From contig NZ_CP022985.1 in NCBI RefSeq assembly GCF_003425985.1, forward strand, positions 2,712,001-2,776,000: DNA of 64,000 bases, given 5' to 3'. Below, in pieces: positions 8,079-16,163 of the stretch. This DNA comes from Mariniflexile sp. TRM1-10. GTDB lineage: Bacteria; Bacteroidota; Bacteroidia; Flavobacteriales; Flavobacteriaceae. Each line of letters begins with the position of its first letter. Position 1 is the stretch's first letter. The notes under the pieces were generated by a model that did no database searches, was not told where the DNA came from, and worked only from the letters and a program-made list of their open reading frames with translations. The translations under genes were made by a program, and so were the position numbers.

Positions 8079-8498
8079 ATGGCAACAAATAGAACATTTA
8101 CAATGCTAAAGCCAGATGCTGTAGAGAAAGGGCATATTGGAGCAATATTAGAAAAAATTTCAGCTTCAGGATTTAGAATTGTTGCAATGAAATTAACACA
8201 AATGACGACTAAAGATGCGCAAACTTTTTATGCTATACATAATGAGCGTCCGTTTTTTGGTGAGTTGGTTGAATATATGACACGCGGCCCAATAGTAGCT
8301 GCAATTTTAGAAAAAGACAATGCAGTTGAAGATTTTAGAACCTTAATTGGTGCTACAAATCCTGCTGATGCTGCCGAAGGTACCATTAGAAAATTGTTTG
8401 CAGATTCTATAAGTGAAAATGCAGTACACGGAAGTGATAGTGATGAAAATGCTGCTATTGAAAGTGCTTTTCATTTTTCTGGAAGAGAGATGTTTTAA
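8079..8498 (+). CDS. ndk: Nucleoside diphosphate kinase
   Basis: A 139-residue enzyme that balances cellular NTP/dNTP pools by transferring the gamma phosphate through a phospho-histidine. It begins with the family opening [14 protein letters not shown] and carries the active-site segment AVHGSDS with His117. NERPFF and GPIVAAILE are also as expected. It is a single-gene unit with a good promoter upstream and a hairpin terminator 48 bp after the stop. Confidence 0.97.
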   Translation: MATNRTFTMLKPDAVEKGHIGAILEKISASGFRIVAMKLTQMTTKDAQTFYAIHNERPFFGELVEYMTRGPIVAAILEKDNAVEDFRTLIGATNPADAAEGTIRKLFADSISENAVHGSDSDENAAIESAFHFSGREMF

Positions 8499-8546
8499 AA
8501 CTTTTTGAGTGAACTCGTTTAAACAGTCTCTCAGTTTATAAATAGA

Positions 8547-8577
8547 AAATCCCGCAACATGGTTACGGGATTTTTTG
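8547..8577. terminator. Bidirectional intrinsic terminator between ndk and a cold-shock gene
   Basis: AAAATCCCG, an 11 nt loop, and CGGGATTTTTT: a GC-rich stem with A/T tails on both sides. It can serve ndk on the plus strand and the cold-shock gene at 8606-8797 on the minus strand. Confidence 0.85.
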
Positions 8578-8605
8578 TGTCTTAAAAAAAATTAAATAGT
8601 ATTTA

Positions 8606-8797
8606 TTAAATTACTTTTACATTTACCGCGTTTAATCCTTTTTTACCTTCTTTTAATTCAAATTCAACTTCGTCGCCCTCGCGAACTTCGTCAATTAAAC
8701 CTGAAATGTGAACAAAATGCTCTTTTTTCGAACCGTCTTCAACTATAAAACCAAATCCTTTGGCATCGTTGAAGAATTTAACTGTTCCTTTACTCAT
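8606..8797 (-). CDS. Cold-shock protein, first of three
   Basis: A 63-residue single cold-shock domain protein with the RNP1-like segment KGFGFIVED and the RNP2-like segment HFVHISGLI. CspA-type proteins bind single-stranded RNA/DNA and melt mRNA structure. It is the most divergent of the three local paralogues (FNDAKGFGF, SKKEHF). It shares the ndk terminator and is separated from the other two copies by a MITE-like repeat. Confidence 0.95.
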   Translation of the reverse strand: MSKGTVKFFNDAKGFGFIVEDGSKKEHFVHISGLIDEVREGDEVEFELKEGKKGLNAVNVKVI

Positions 8798-8878
8798 ACT
8801 TTAAATTATTAAATTAATAATATAAATGTAATGTAAAAAATTATTAAAAAAAAAATGTTTTTTCAGAAAGCTTATAAA

Positions 8879-9092
8879 GAACTCATTTTGACTTTTTTCA
8901 ATTGGCTGCAAAATGATCTTTTTGTCTCATATTTCACCTATTTTTTTACTCAGTAGCGATGCTATGAAGTGCTAAAAAGCTAACATCTGAAGGACGGAGC
9001 GTATAAAAATAACCCGATGGGTTATTTTAGCGAACGGGTCAGCTTGCGTAAAGGATGTTTTTCGCTTCAATCAAAAAAGCCAAGATGAGTTC
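8879..9092. mobile_element. MITE-like element, copy 1, with a nested hairpin module
   Basis: A 214 bp non-coding segment whose ends form a terminal inverted repeat (GAACTCATTTTGACTTTTTT on the left, GAACTCATCTTGGCTTTTTT as the reverse complement of the right). The same element recurs at 62330-62488. The central segment (catattt...gctatgaagtgctaaaaagct) is well conserved between the copies, but this copy carries about 55 extra bp at 8993-9048. No ORF is seen. It interrupts the run of cold-shock genes. Confidence 0.7.
8993..9048. repeat. GAGCGTA-hairpin-TAGCGAA module, copy 1
   Basis: Conserved flanks GAGCGTA and TTTTAGCGAA enclose a hairpin AATAACCC-gatg-GGTTATT. A related module lies at 24788-24844 with a different stem sequence that still pairs. 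It is absent from the second copy of the surrounding MITE-like element, so it looks inserted here. Confidence 0.6.
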
Positions 9093-9098
9093 AAAAAC

Positions 9099-9133
9099 AA
9101 AAAAGTCTATCAAAATGATTGATAGACTTTTAA
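9099..9133 (-). terminator. Terminator of the second cold-shock gene
   Basis: Perfect stem AGTCTATCAA/TTGATAGACT with flanking A and T runs. It was duplicated together with the gene: nearly the same sequence follows the third cold-shock gene at 9448-9480. Confidence 0.8.
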
Positions 9134-9156
9134 TTGTAACTGTTAAAGTATATGTA

Positions 9157-9348
9157 TTAGATTACTTTTACGTTTACGGCGTTTAAACCTTTTTTGCCTT
9201 CTTGTAGATCGAATTCTACGGCATCACCTTCACGAATTTCATCGATAAGTCCTGAAATGTGTACGAAATGTTCTTTGTTGTTGTCATCTTCAGTGATGAA
9301 TCCAAAACCTTTAGAATCATTGAAGAATTTTACGTTGCCTTTACTCAT
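9157..9348 (-). CDS. Cold-shock protein, second of three
   Basis: A 63-residue cold-shock domain protein (KGFGFITED, HFVHISGLI). It differs from the third copy at only two residues (MSKGNVKFF versus MSKGTVKFF, and EGKKG versus EGRKG). The downstream region including the terminator is also nearly identical, so this is a recent tandem gene duplication. A -7-like TACTTTTG lies on the minus strand at 9376-9383, which would leave a short leader. Confidence 0.95.
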   Translation of the reverse strand: MSKGNVKFFNDSKGFGFITEDDNNKEHFVHISGLIDEIREGDAVEFDLQEGKKGLNAVNVKVI

Positions 9349-9375
9349 GTTGTAAATATTAATTATTAATTACTT

Positions 9376-9383
9376 CAAAAGTA
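9376..9383 (-). promoter_or_regulatory. -7 element of the second cold-shock gene
   Basis: Minus-strand TACTTTTG matches the Bacteroidota TAnnTTTG consensus 28 bp upstream of the ATG. No clear -33 TTG is present at the expected spacing. Confidence 0.45.
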
Positions 9384-9447
9384 CTGCTAAATATCATCAT
9401 ATACCCTATATTTTTCAATTAATTTATTTTTGAAGTGAAATCAAACA

Positions 9448-9480
9448 AAAAAGTCTATCAAATTGATTGATAGACTTTTA
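9448..9480 (-). terminator. Terminator of the third cold-shock gene
   Basis: Stem AGTCTATCAA/TTGATAGACT with A and T runs, nearly identical to the terminator at 9099-9133. Confidence 0.8.
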
Positions 9481-9504
9481 ATTGTAATTGTTAAAGTATA
9501 TGTA

Positions 9505-9696
9505 TTAGATTACTTTTACGTTTACGGCGTTTAATCCCTTTCTACCTTCTTGTAGATCGAATTCTACGGCATCACCTTCACGAATTTCATCGATAAGTCC
9601 TGAAATGTGTACGAAATGTTCTTTGTTGTTGTCATCTTCAGTGATAAATCCAAAACCTTTAGAATCATTGAAGAATTTTACGGTACCTTTACTCAT
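9505..9696 (-). CDS. Cold-shock protein, third of three
   Basis: A 63-residue cold-shock domain protein, almost identical to the copy at 9157-9348. Both the coding sequence and the 3' flank are shared, but the 5' flanks differ. The two copies may therefore be expressed under different conditions. A minus-strand TACCTTTG (-7 type) lies at 9724-9731. Confidence 0.95.
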   Translation of the reverse strand: MSKGTVKFFNDSKGFGFITEDDNNKEHFVHISGLIDEIREGDAVEFDLQEGRKGLNAVNVKVI

Positions 9697-9723
9697 TATG
9701 TTTATTTATAAAAATTAAAGGAA

Positions 9724-9731
9724 CAAAGGTA
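9724..9731 (-). promoter_or_regulatory. -7 element of the third cold-shock gene
   Basis: Minus-strand TACCTTTG fits TAnnTTTG about 28 bp upstream of the ATG. The -33 region is not clear. Confidence 0.45.
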
Positions 9732-9793
9732 GTATAATTTTTTGTAAGCTGATGCTTTTTATTGGTTTTTTTATTTTATACGCAATCATCTAA

Positions 9794-10090
9794 TTATCTT
9801 AAAATCAATTTTTTAATAATTTCCTTTCCCAATTCTTCATTGAGCATCTTAATAATTTTTTCTTTGCCATAACTTAATTCTTCTCTTAAAACACTCGAAC
9901 TAAGTTGTATGTAAAGGGTGTCGCGTTCTAAATTTACAGATGTGGTGTAGTTGTTAACGCCATTGCCCATAAGGTTTGCCCAAGCATCGGCTACATTTAC
10001 TTTATTTAGGCCTTTTTCCAATTTATTGGTTTCAACAAATTCTTTAAGGGCATCGGATATACTTATATGTTCGTTGTTGCGTTTTGCCAT
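9794..10090 (-). CDS. DUF721 / DciA-like protein
   Basis: A 98-residue protein with the DUF721 pattern: an N-terminal helix ISDALKEFVETNKLEKGLN, then VADAWANLMG, and a C-terminal part VLREELSYGKEKIIKMLNEELG. DUF721 overlaps the DciA family, whose studied members help load the replicative helicase. It is 38 bp downstream of recF on the same strand, a placement consistent with a DNA-replication role. The exact role in Bacteroidota is inferred. Confidence 0.8.
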   Translation of the reverse strand: MAKRNNEHISISDALKEFVETNKLEKGLNKVNVADAWANLMGNGVNNYTTSVNLERDTLYIQLSSSVLREELSYGKEKIIKMLNEELGKEIIKKLILR

Positions 10091-10128
10091 TGTTGGATGA
10101 TGGTTACTGGTTGATGGTCTTTTCTATT

Positions 10129-11208
10129 TTATAATTTGAAAATCTCATAGCTTTGGTGTACTTGCTTCACGGCATTCTCCGTTCGTTCGGCATGTGTATC
10201 ACTTATAAAAAGTTGTCCAAAATTTTCATTATCCACTAATTTAATGATTTGGGCCACACGATTTTCATCTAATTTATCAAAAATATCGTCAAGCAATAAA
10301 ATGGGGTTTATATTACTGTGTGTTTTTATAAAATCGAACTGTGCCAATTTTAAAGCTATTAAAAACGATTTTTGCTGTCCTTGACTTCCGAACTTTTTAA
10401 TAGGATGGCTTTCGATATTAAAATGTAAATCGTCTTTGTGGATGCCAACACCTGTATATTGTAAGGCTTTGTCTTTGTTAATGTTTTTTTGCAGAAGCGT
10501 ATTTAGGTTGTCTTCAAACAAATCGCTGTGGTAATTTAATTCAACCGCTTCGTTGCCATTGCTTATAGCTTCGTAACGCGCTTTAAAAATGGGGATGAAT
10601 GTTTTTAAAAAAGCGTCACGTTTTTCAAAAATCACGGTACCAAAATCGTTTAATTGGTTGTTGTAAACGTCTAAAGTGTCTTTGTTAAAGGTGTGGTTTA
10701 ATGCGAAATACTTTAGTAGTGCGTTGCGTTGTGCCAGTATTTTATTGTAACTTATTAGATTGCTTAAGTAGTTTTTATCACTTTGTGAAATGACGCTATC
10801 AATGAACTTCCGACGGGTTTCGCTACCTTCAATAATTAAATCCCTATCGGCTGGCGAAATAATAACTAAGGGCAAGAAACCTATATGTTCACTAAACTTT
10901 TCATAGGGTTTGCCATTGCGTTTAATCACTTTGGTTTGTCCGCGTTTTAAGCTAATAACCACTTTTTCAATTTTTTGGTCTTTTTCGTAATCACCATGAA
11001 TCACAAAAAAGTCTTCATCATGCTTTATATTTTGAGTCGCAACCGGGTTAAAATAACTTTTCCCAAAGGATAAATGATAAATAGCATCTAAAACATTTGT
11101 TTTTCCCATACCATTATTGCCAACAATACAATTAATCTTATCATTGAAAATGAATGATTTACTATCGAAATTCTTGTAATTTAGTAATGAAAGTGATTTT
11201 AAAATCAT
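10129..11208 (-). CDS. recF: DNA replication and repair protein RecF
   Basis: A 359-residue SMC-like ATPase. The Walker A motif GNNGMGKT is at residues 30-37, a GSQGQQKSF signature lies in the C-terminal half, and [14 protein letters not shown] supplies Walker B and the D-loop. RecF acts with RecO and RecR to load RecA at gaps in single-stranded DNA. The opening SLLNYKNF is typical. It is followed by the DUF721 gene and diverges from the TPR gene at 11349. Confidence 0.95.
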   Translation of the reverse strand: MILKSLSLLNYKNFDSKSFIFNDKINCIVGNNGMGKTNVLDAIYHLSFGKSYFNPVATQNIKHDEDFFVIHGDYEKDQKIEKVVISLKRGQTKVIKRNGKPYEKFSEHIGFLPLVIISPADRDLIIEGSETRRKFIDSVISQSDKNYLSNLISYNKILAQRNALLKYFALNHTFNKDTLDVYNNQLNDFGTVIFEKRDAFLKTFIPIFKARYEAISNGNEAVELNYHSDLFEDNLNTLLQKNINKDKALQYTGVGIHKDDLHFNIESHPIKKFGSQGQQKSFLIALKLAQFDFIKTHSNINPILLLDDIFDKLDENRVAQIIKLVDNENFGQLFISDTHAERTENAVKQVHQSYEIFKL

Positions 11209-11315
11209 AAAAAAGTTAACTTAAATGGTACACAGAAGGCGCGACTCTTTAAAAGGAAGTGCAAATTATTGAAAAATATCAAATAAATACCCTTTTAGTT
11301 ATGAAGAAAAATTAT

Positions 11316-11323
11316 ATTTTTGC
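11316..11323 (+). promoter_or_regulatory. -7 element upstream of the TPR-ribH pair
   Basis: TATTTTTG fits TAnnTTTG 25 bp before the ATG at 11349. No clear -33 TTG is visible. Confidence 0.5.
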
Positions 11324-11348
11324 GGCGCATTAATTTTAGACTAGATAG

Positions 11349-12119
11349 ATGGCAACTTATAATAAAAGAGGATACAAACCTAAAACAAAAGAAGAAAAGG
11401 TAGAGGAATTAGAACAACATTCTACGACTGCCGAAGTTTTTAATACACTTGATGAGTCGGCATCAAAAACTGAAGCTTTTGTAGAAAAGAATCAAAAATA
11501 TATTTTTATTATTATAGGTATCGCTGCTGCAGTAGTGTTAGGATATTTAGGTTATAACGAATTTATTGCAAAACCGAAGCAAGCAACAGCAATGAACGAT
11601 ATGTTTCAAGCACAGAAATATTTTAACGACGCTGTAAATGGTACTGCAAAAGATTCACTTTACACTTTAGCGTTAAAAGGTGGTGAAGGAAAATTTGGGA
11701 TGCTGGATATTATTGAGGAACACAGTGGTACACCATCTGCCAACTTAGCTAATTATTATGCGGGAACTGCTTATTTGCATTTAAAGGATTATAAAAAAGC
11801 CATAGAACATTTAAGTAATTTTAAAAGTGATGATGAAATATTAGCGCCTTTAGCTAAAGGAAATATTGGTGATGCGTTCGCACAGTTAAACCAATCAGAA
11901 GATGCTTTGGATTATTATGAGCAAGCTGCAGAATTACGTAATAATGAATACACAACACCTATGTATTTATATAAAGCAGGTATTACTGCTTTAGAGTTAG
12001 GTAAAGCTGATAAGGCACTTACTTATTTCAACAGAATAAAAGAAGAGTATCCAAGCTCATCTGAAGCTGGAACAATCGATGTGTTTATTGGCAAAGCTCA
12101 AGTATTGGCAAATAAATAA
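11349..12119 (+). CDS. Membrane-anchored tetratricopeptide repeat protein
   Basis: A 256-residue protein with a polar N-terminus, one membrane segment at about residues 50-70 (YIFIIIGIAAAVVLGYLGY), and a C-terminal domain of TPR-like helices (ANLANYYAGTAYLHLKDYKKAIEHL, GDAFAQLNQSEDALDYYEQA, AGITALELGKADKALTYFN). The layout resembles YfgM, a periplasmic TPR partner of the secretion machinery, but equivalence is not shown. It is followed 1 bp later by ribH, so the two are likely co-transcribed. Confidence 0.85.
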   Translation: MATYNKRGYKPKTKEEKVEELEQHSTTAEVFNTLDESASKTEAFVEKNQKYIFIIIGIAAAVVLGYLGYNEFIAKPKQATAMNDMFQAQKYFNDAVNGTAKDSLYTLALKGGEGKFGMLDIIEEHSGTPSANLANYYAGTAYLHLKDYKKAIEHLSNFKSDDEILAPLAKGNIGDAFAQLNQSEDALDYYEQAAELRNNEYTTPMYLYKAGITALELGKADKALTYFNRIKEEYPSSSEAGTIDVFIGKAQVLANK

Positions 12120-12120
12120 T

Positions 12121-12606
12121 ATGGCTACGGCAAACAAAAATTTATCCGATTACGATAAGACAACAATCCCAAATGCGAGCAAGTTTCGGTTTGGGATTGT
12201 TGTTTCAGAATGGAACGATACAATTACCGAAGGTTTGTTCCAAGGTGCTTATGATGCGCTTATTGAAAATGGTGCGTTGCCAAGTAATATTATCCGTTGG
12301 GACGTTCCTGGAAGCTTCGAACTTATTTATGGCAGTAAAAAAATGCAGCAACAAATGGTTAATGCTGTTATTGCCATTGGTTGCGTTATTCAAGGTGAAA
12401 CCAAACATTTCGATTTTGTTTGCGAAGGCGTAACACAAGGTATTAAAGACCTTAACGTATTACACGAAACACCTGTAATTTTCTGTGTACTTACCGATAA
12501 TACCATGCAACAATCTATCGATCGTTCAGGAGGGAAACACGGTAACAAAGGTACGGAAGCCGCCATTGCCGCTATTAAAATGGCTGAGTTACGGAAAAAT
12601 AGTTAA
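12121..12606 (+). CDS. ribH: 6,7-dimethyl-8-ribityllumazine synthase
   Basis: A 161-residue protein from the ATG at 12121; the open frame extends further upstream but overlaps the TPR gene and adds non-conserved residues. RibH condenses 5-amino-6-ribitylamino-uracil with dihydroxybutanone phosphate, the penultimate step of riboflavin synthesis. Key segments are FRFGIVVSEWND, VPGSFELIYG, AIGCVIQGETKHFDFVC with the catalytic His region, and GNKGTEAAIAAIKMAEL at the end. It follows the TPR gene by 1 bp. Confidence 0.95.
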   Translation: MATANKNLSDYDKTTIPNASKFRFGIVVSEWNDTITEGLFQGAYDALIENGALPSNIIRWDVPGSFELIYGSKKMQQQMVNAVIAIGCVIQGETKHFDFVCEGVTQGIKDLNVLHETPVIFCVLTDNTMQQSIDRSGGKHGNKGTEAAIAAIKMAELRKNS

Positions 12607-12840
12607 ACGAGTTTCAGAGTTTCAAAGTTTCAAAGTTTCAGAGCTTCAAAGTTTCAGAGATTGAGAGTTTCAAAGGTTGGGAGTTTCTGAGTTACAGAGT
12701 TTAAAAGTTTATGAGATTTGACTTTGTAACTTTGCGTCTTTGCCACTTTACAACTTTGCACCTCTGTAACTATATAACCTAATAACCATATAGCCTCATA
12801 ACCTTTCCACTTTATAACTTCCCAACCAACTGTTAACATT
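12606..12840. repeat. Degenerate GTTTCAAA-type short tandem repeats
   Basis: About 230 bp of imperfect 8-9 nt units such as gtttcagag, gtttcaaa and cttcaaa, then the reverse-sense form (actttgtaactttg). Related sequence occurs at 18440-18830. No credible gene lies here; the 61-codon minus-strand ORF is low-complexity. It separates ribH from the small membrane-protein genes before mutL. Confidence 0.75.
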
Positions 12841-12879
12841 TTTTAGCAATTCTATTCTTAGTTTCTGCCTATTTTTAAG

Positions 12880-12887
12880 TATTTTTG
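12880..12887 (+). promoter_or_regulatory. -7 element before the small membrane-protein / mutL unit
   Basis: TATTTTTG fits TAnnTTTG. If real, transcription would begin near 12894, inside the longest open frame of the next gene, which argues for a start downstream of 12894. Confidence 0.4.
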
Positions 12888-13139
12888 AGGGATAAGAACG
12901 TATTCACTTTGTTGAAACAGCGCAAACATAAAGCCTTTAGTTACCAATCTCCTTTTTCGAAAGGAAAGGAATTAGATAACGACTTAGAAGATTCTAAGAA
13001 GATGGATTTTGTTTCTAAATGGAAACGTAATAGCGAAAGAAGCCGAAAAGCAAAAGGCGCTATGCCAATGCGAACACTCATCATAGTTTTGGTATTATTA
13101 TTGATTTGCATGTATTTGTTAGAGAAGAAATATATGTAA
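12885..13139 (+). CDS. Small single-span membrane protein, paralogue 1
   Basis: Up to 84 residues, with a basic N-terminal part (LLKQRKHKAFSYQ) and one C-terminal membrane segment (TLIIVLVLLLICMYLL). No ATG is available; the given start is TTG at 12885, with TTG at 12909 or 12912 as alternatives, and a -7-like element overlaps the upstream choice. The LKxRKxKxFSY motif recurs at the start of the next gene, so the two are paralogues. Function is unknown. It is likely co-transcribed with the next gene and mutL. Confidence 0.65.
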   Translation: MRDKNVFTLLKQRKHKAFSYQSPFSKGKELDNDLEDSKKMDFVSKWKRNSERSRKAKGAMPMRTLIIVLVLLLICMYLLEKKYM

Positions 13140-13156
13140 CCAAAAACTTAGAGATT

Positions 13157-13444
13157 ATGGGAATTTTAAAACTGAGAAAAAATAAAAAATTTAGTTATAC
13201 ACCACGTTATTTTGATGATAAAGGTGAAGGGAATCCATTTGAAATTAAACATAAATTTGATGAACATAGAAAAACCGTTGGCGGTAATGTAGGCTTTAAA
13301 GCAAAATTGAACAACGCTTTAGATGATTTAAAGAATAATCCAGATAAACAAGTCGATAAACGTATTTTAATTATTGTTGCTGTACTGGTTTTTATATTTT
13401 TAGCGATCATCGAATTCGATTTATCCATCTTCTTTTCCAAATAA
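13157..13444 (+). CDS. Small single-span membrane protein, paralogue 2
   Basis: A 95-residue protein from the ATG at 13157; upstream in-frame starts overlap the preceding gene. It opens GILKLRKNKKFSYTPRYF, parallel to paralogue 1, and ends in one membrane segment (ILIIVAVLVFIFLAIIEF). The middle is polar and probably cytoplasmic. It is followed by mutL after 4 bp. Function unknown; proteins of this shape in front of mutL are, as I recall, usual in Flavobacteriaceae. Confidence 0.8.
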   Translation: MGILKLRKNKKFSYTPRYFDDKGEGNPFEIKHKFDEHRKTVGGNVGFKAKLNNALDDLKNNPDKQVDKRILIIVAVLVFIFLAIIEFDLSIFFSK

Positions 13445-13448
13445 GTAC

Positions 13449-15299
13449 ATGGCAGACATTATACAGCTATTACCAGATCATGTAGCAAATCAAATAGCAG
13501 CTGGAGAAGTTGTACAACGTCCTGCTTCGGTAGTTAAAGAATTATTAGAAAATGCTATTGATGCCAATGCGACAGTTATTAAGCTTATTATAAAAGACGC
13601 TGGAAAAACCCTAGTTCAAGTTATTGATAACGGTAAGGGCATGAGTACTACCGATGCCCGATTGAGTTTCGAGCGTCATGCTACTTCCAAGATTCGTACT
13701 GCCGACGATTTATTTCGTTTACACACAAAAGGGTTTCGTGGAGAAGCCTTGGCAAGTATTGCGGCTATTGCACATGTAGAATTAAAAACCAAACAAGAAC
13801 AAGACGAGGTTGGAAATAGCATTGTTATAGAAGGCAGTAGCGTTGTGTCCCAAGAAGTTGTAGTGACACCAAAGGGCACCTCAATTTCCGTAAAGAATCT
13901 TTTTTTTAATATTCCGGCGCGACGTAATTTTTTAAAGTCGAATGCTGTAGAACTGCGTCATGTTATTGATGAGTTTCATCGTGTTGCTTTGGCGCATCCT
14001 AATATTAGCTTTGCTTTATATAACAACGGAAGCGAAACGTTTAATTTGCCAATTAGTAATTACAGACAGCGTATTGTCAATATCTTCGGAAATAAAACGA
14101 ATGAAAAATTAGTCCCTGTTGAAGAAGAAACCGAGGTTCTGAAAATCTCGGGTTTTGTTGGAAAACCAGAGTATGCAAAGAAAACCAGGGGCGAGCAGTA
14201 TTTTTTTGTAAATGATAGATTTATAAAAAGTCCCTATTTAAACCACGCCATCTCATCGGCGTTCGAAGGGTTGTTAAAAAGTGGTAACCATCCTAGTTAT
14301 TTTTTAAACTTAACGGTTAATCCGCAAACTATTGATATCAATATACATCCTACAAAAACAGAGATTAAGTTTGATGATGAGCATACGCTTTATGCCTTAT
14401 TGCGTTCGGCGGTAAAACACAGTTTGGGACAGTTTAATATTGCACCGGTGCTTGATTTTGAACGTGATGCCAGCTTAGATACACCATATCATTACAACAA
14501 TAAAGAGACAAGCACGCCTATAATTGAAGTAGATAGGAGTTTTAATCCATTCAAGGAAAGCTATGCATCTGGAAAGCAAACAACAGCTTTTAAAAAGCAA
14601 GCTCCAAGCCATTGGGAAAGTTTGTATGTAGGATTAGAGTCTAAAGGCACCAAAACCGATCATGATTTTAGCGAAGTACATTTTGAAAGCGAAGAAACGA
14701 CCATGTCGGCGTTTAGTGACGAGAATAAAATTGAGCAAACAAAAACCACCTACCAACTTCATAATAAGTACATCGTAAGCACCATAAAATCGGGTATGTT
14801 GGTTATCGACCAGCACCGGGCGCACCAACGCATTCTATATGAAGATTTTCTTAATAATTTAACTATTAAGGAAGGGGTGAGTCAACAATTATTATTTCCT
14901 TTGGAGTTGCATTTTTCTTCACAGGAGATTCAAATTATCAGCCAATTAAAAGAAGACTTAGAACATACAGGTTTTGTGTTTTCAAACGTTACTAATGAAA
15001 CGATTGAAATCACAGGTGTTCCCGTATCGGTTCCAGAAAGTGAAGTGTCCATTATTTTGGAACAATTAATTGGTGATGTTGAAAATGAAGTACCCGATAC
15101 TCATTTTAGCGCGACTGATTTATTGGCAAAATCGATGGCGAAAAGTTTAGCGATTAAAAGAGGACAATCGTTACAAAAAGATGAGCAAGAGCATTTGGTA
15201 AATAAACTATTTGCATGTAAAGAACCCAATGTGTCACCTACTAACCGAACAACATTTATAACGATGAGTGTTGACGAGTTAGATAAAAAATTTATATAA
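13449..15299 (+). CDS. mutL: DNA mismatch repair protein MutL
   Basis: A 616-residue protein. The N-terminal GHKL ATPase contains VVKELLENAIDA, DNGKGM, RHATSKI and TKGFRGEAL. The C-terminal dimerisation domain spans roughly residues 430-616. The endonuclease motif DQHA(X)2E(X)4E appears here as DQHRAHQRILYE, with the first Glu replaced by Gln, and the late CPHGRP motif reads SPTNRT. The metal-dependent nicking site therefore looks degenerate. It follows two small membrane-protein genes by 4 bp. Confidence 0.96.
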   Translation: MADIIQLLPDHVANQIAAGEVVQRPASVVKELLENAIDANATVIKLIIKDAGKTLVQVIDNGKGMSTTDARLSFERHATSKIRTADDLFRLHTKGFRGEALASIAAIAHVELKTKQEQDEVGNSIVIEGSSVVSQEVVVTPKGTSISVKNLFFNIPARRNFLKSNAVELRHVIDEFHRVALAHPNISFALYNNGSETFNLPISNYRQRIVNIFGNKTNEKLVPVEEETEVLKISGFVGKPEYAKKTRGEQYFFVNDRFIKSPYLNHAISSAFEGLLKSGNHPSYFLNLTVNPQTIDINIHPTKTEIKFDDEHTLYALLRSAVKHSLGQFNIAPVLDFERDASLDTPYHYNNKETSTPIIEVDRSFNPFKESYASGKQTTAFKKQAPSHWESLYVGLESKGTKTDHDFSEVHFESEETTMSAFSDENKIEQTKTTYQLHNKYIVSTIKSGMLVIDQHRAHQRILYEDFLNNLTIKEGVSQQLLFPLELHFSSQEIQIISQLKEDLEHTGFVFSNVTNETIEITGVPVSVPESEVSIILEQLIGDVENEVPDTHFSATDLLAKSMAKSLAIKRGQSLQKDEQEHLVNKLFACKEPNVSPTNRTTFITMSVDELDKKFI

Positions 15300-15326
15300 A
15301 ACAAAGAAGCAGGTAATTATTATCAC

Positions 15327-15351
15327 CTTGAGCCTTTCGACTACGCTCAAG
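15327..15351. repeat. Short hairpin, host dispersed-repeat type
   Basis: CTTGAGC and GCTCAAG around a loop holding 'tttcgactac'. Such 'tttcgactacgctca' palindromes are common intergenic repeats in flavobacterial genomes. It lies between mutL and the first rhomboid gene and lacks a T tail, so it is not called a terminator. Confidence 0.5.
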
Positions 15352-15413
15352 ATAAACTAAAATCGAAAGGTTTTTTAAAATTACTTTTTTACTTTATAAG
15401 AAAGATTAAAACT

Positions 15414-16163
15414 ATGATGCGAATTTCTGAAACCGTTAAGCATTTAATAATTATTAACGTGATTATGTTTGTCGGTACGTTAACCATTGGTGGTGGCGTG
15501 TTGTTTTATGATTGGTTTGCGTTGCATTTTCCAAAAAACGAATCGTTTCAATATTGGCAAATAATTACGCACATGTTTATGCACGGTGGGGGGATGCATT
15601 TATTCTTTAACATGTTTGCTTTGTGGATGTTCGGTTCTCCCGTAGAACATGTTTTAGGTTCCAAACGCTTTTTGTTTATTTATTTTTCTGCCGGCTTAGG
15701 GGCTGTTGCGTTGCAATTGGGGTATTATTATTTTCAATACATACCCAGCTATAATTCTTTAATAGTTTCGGGGTTGAATTCAGATCAAATCCATTATATG
15801 CTTACTACCAGTAAAGTTTTAGAAGGGGTAACGCAAACTCAATTTTTAGAATTACAAGGTATATTCCAAGTGTTTAATGCGTCTATGGTAGGAGCATCGG
15901 GATGTTTAATGGGTATTATGGCAGCTTTTGGGATGATGAACCCGAATGCAGAATTGATGCTTATATTTTTGCCCATTCCTATAAAGGCTAAATATTTTAT
16001 ACCTGGTATTATTATTTTAGATTTAATATCGGGCATTACGGGACAATCATTTTTCAGTCCGAGTAATACAGCATACATGGCACACGTTGGGGGAGCACTC
16101 ACTGGGTTTCTCATTATGTGGTATTGGAAAAAAAATCAGTTTAACAAAAACCGTTGGTATTAA
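15414..16163 (+). CDS. Rhomboid family intramembrane serine protease 1
   Basis: A 249-residue polytopic protein that cuts membrane proteins within the bilayer. The catalytic GxSG motif is present as VGASGCLMG, and the catalytic His sits in AHVGGALTGFL. The loop-1 region HMFMHGGGMHLFFNMFALWMFG has the usual His/Asn pattern. About six to seven membrane segments are visible. A second ATG 3 bp downstream is an equal start choice. Its stop codon overlaps the start of a second rhomboid gene (TAATG). Confidence 0.93.
   Translation: MMRISETVKHLIIINVIMFVGTLTIGGGVLFYDWFALHFPKNESFQYWQIITHMFMHGGGMHLFFNMFALWMFGSPVEHVLGSKRFLFIYFSAGLGAVALQLGYYYFQYIPSYNSLIVSGLNSDQIHYMLTTSKVLEGVTQTQFLELQGIFQVFNASMVGASGCLMGIMAAFGMMNPNAELMLIFLPIPIKAKYFIPGIIILDLISGITGQSFFSPSNTAYMAHVGGALTGFLIMWYWKKNQFNKNRWY

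Noticed and set aside
11208-12120. FMN riboswitch for ribH
   Set aside because: No RFN-element-like sequence was found; ribH directly follows the TPR gene and is probably co-transcribed.
12654-12839. 61-codon minus-strand ORF after ribH
   Set aside because: It is made of low-complexity repeat DNA and has no conserved features.
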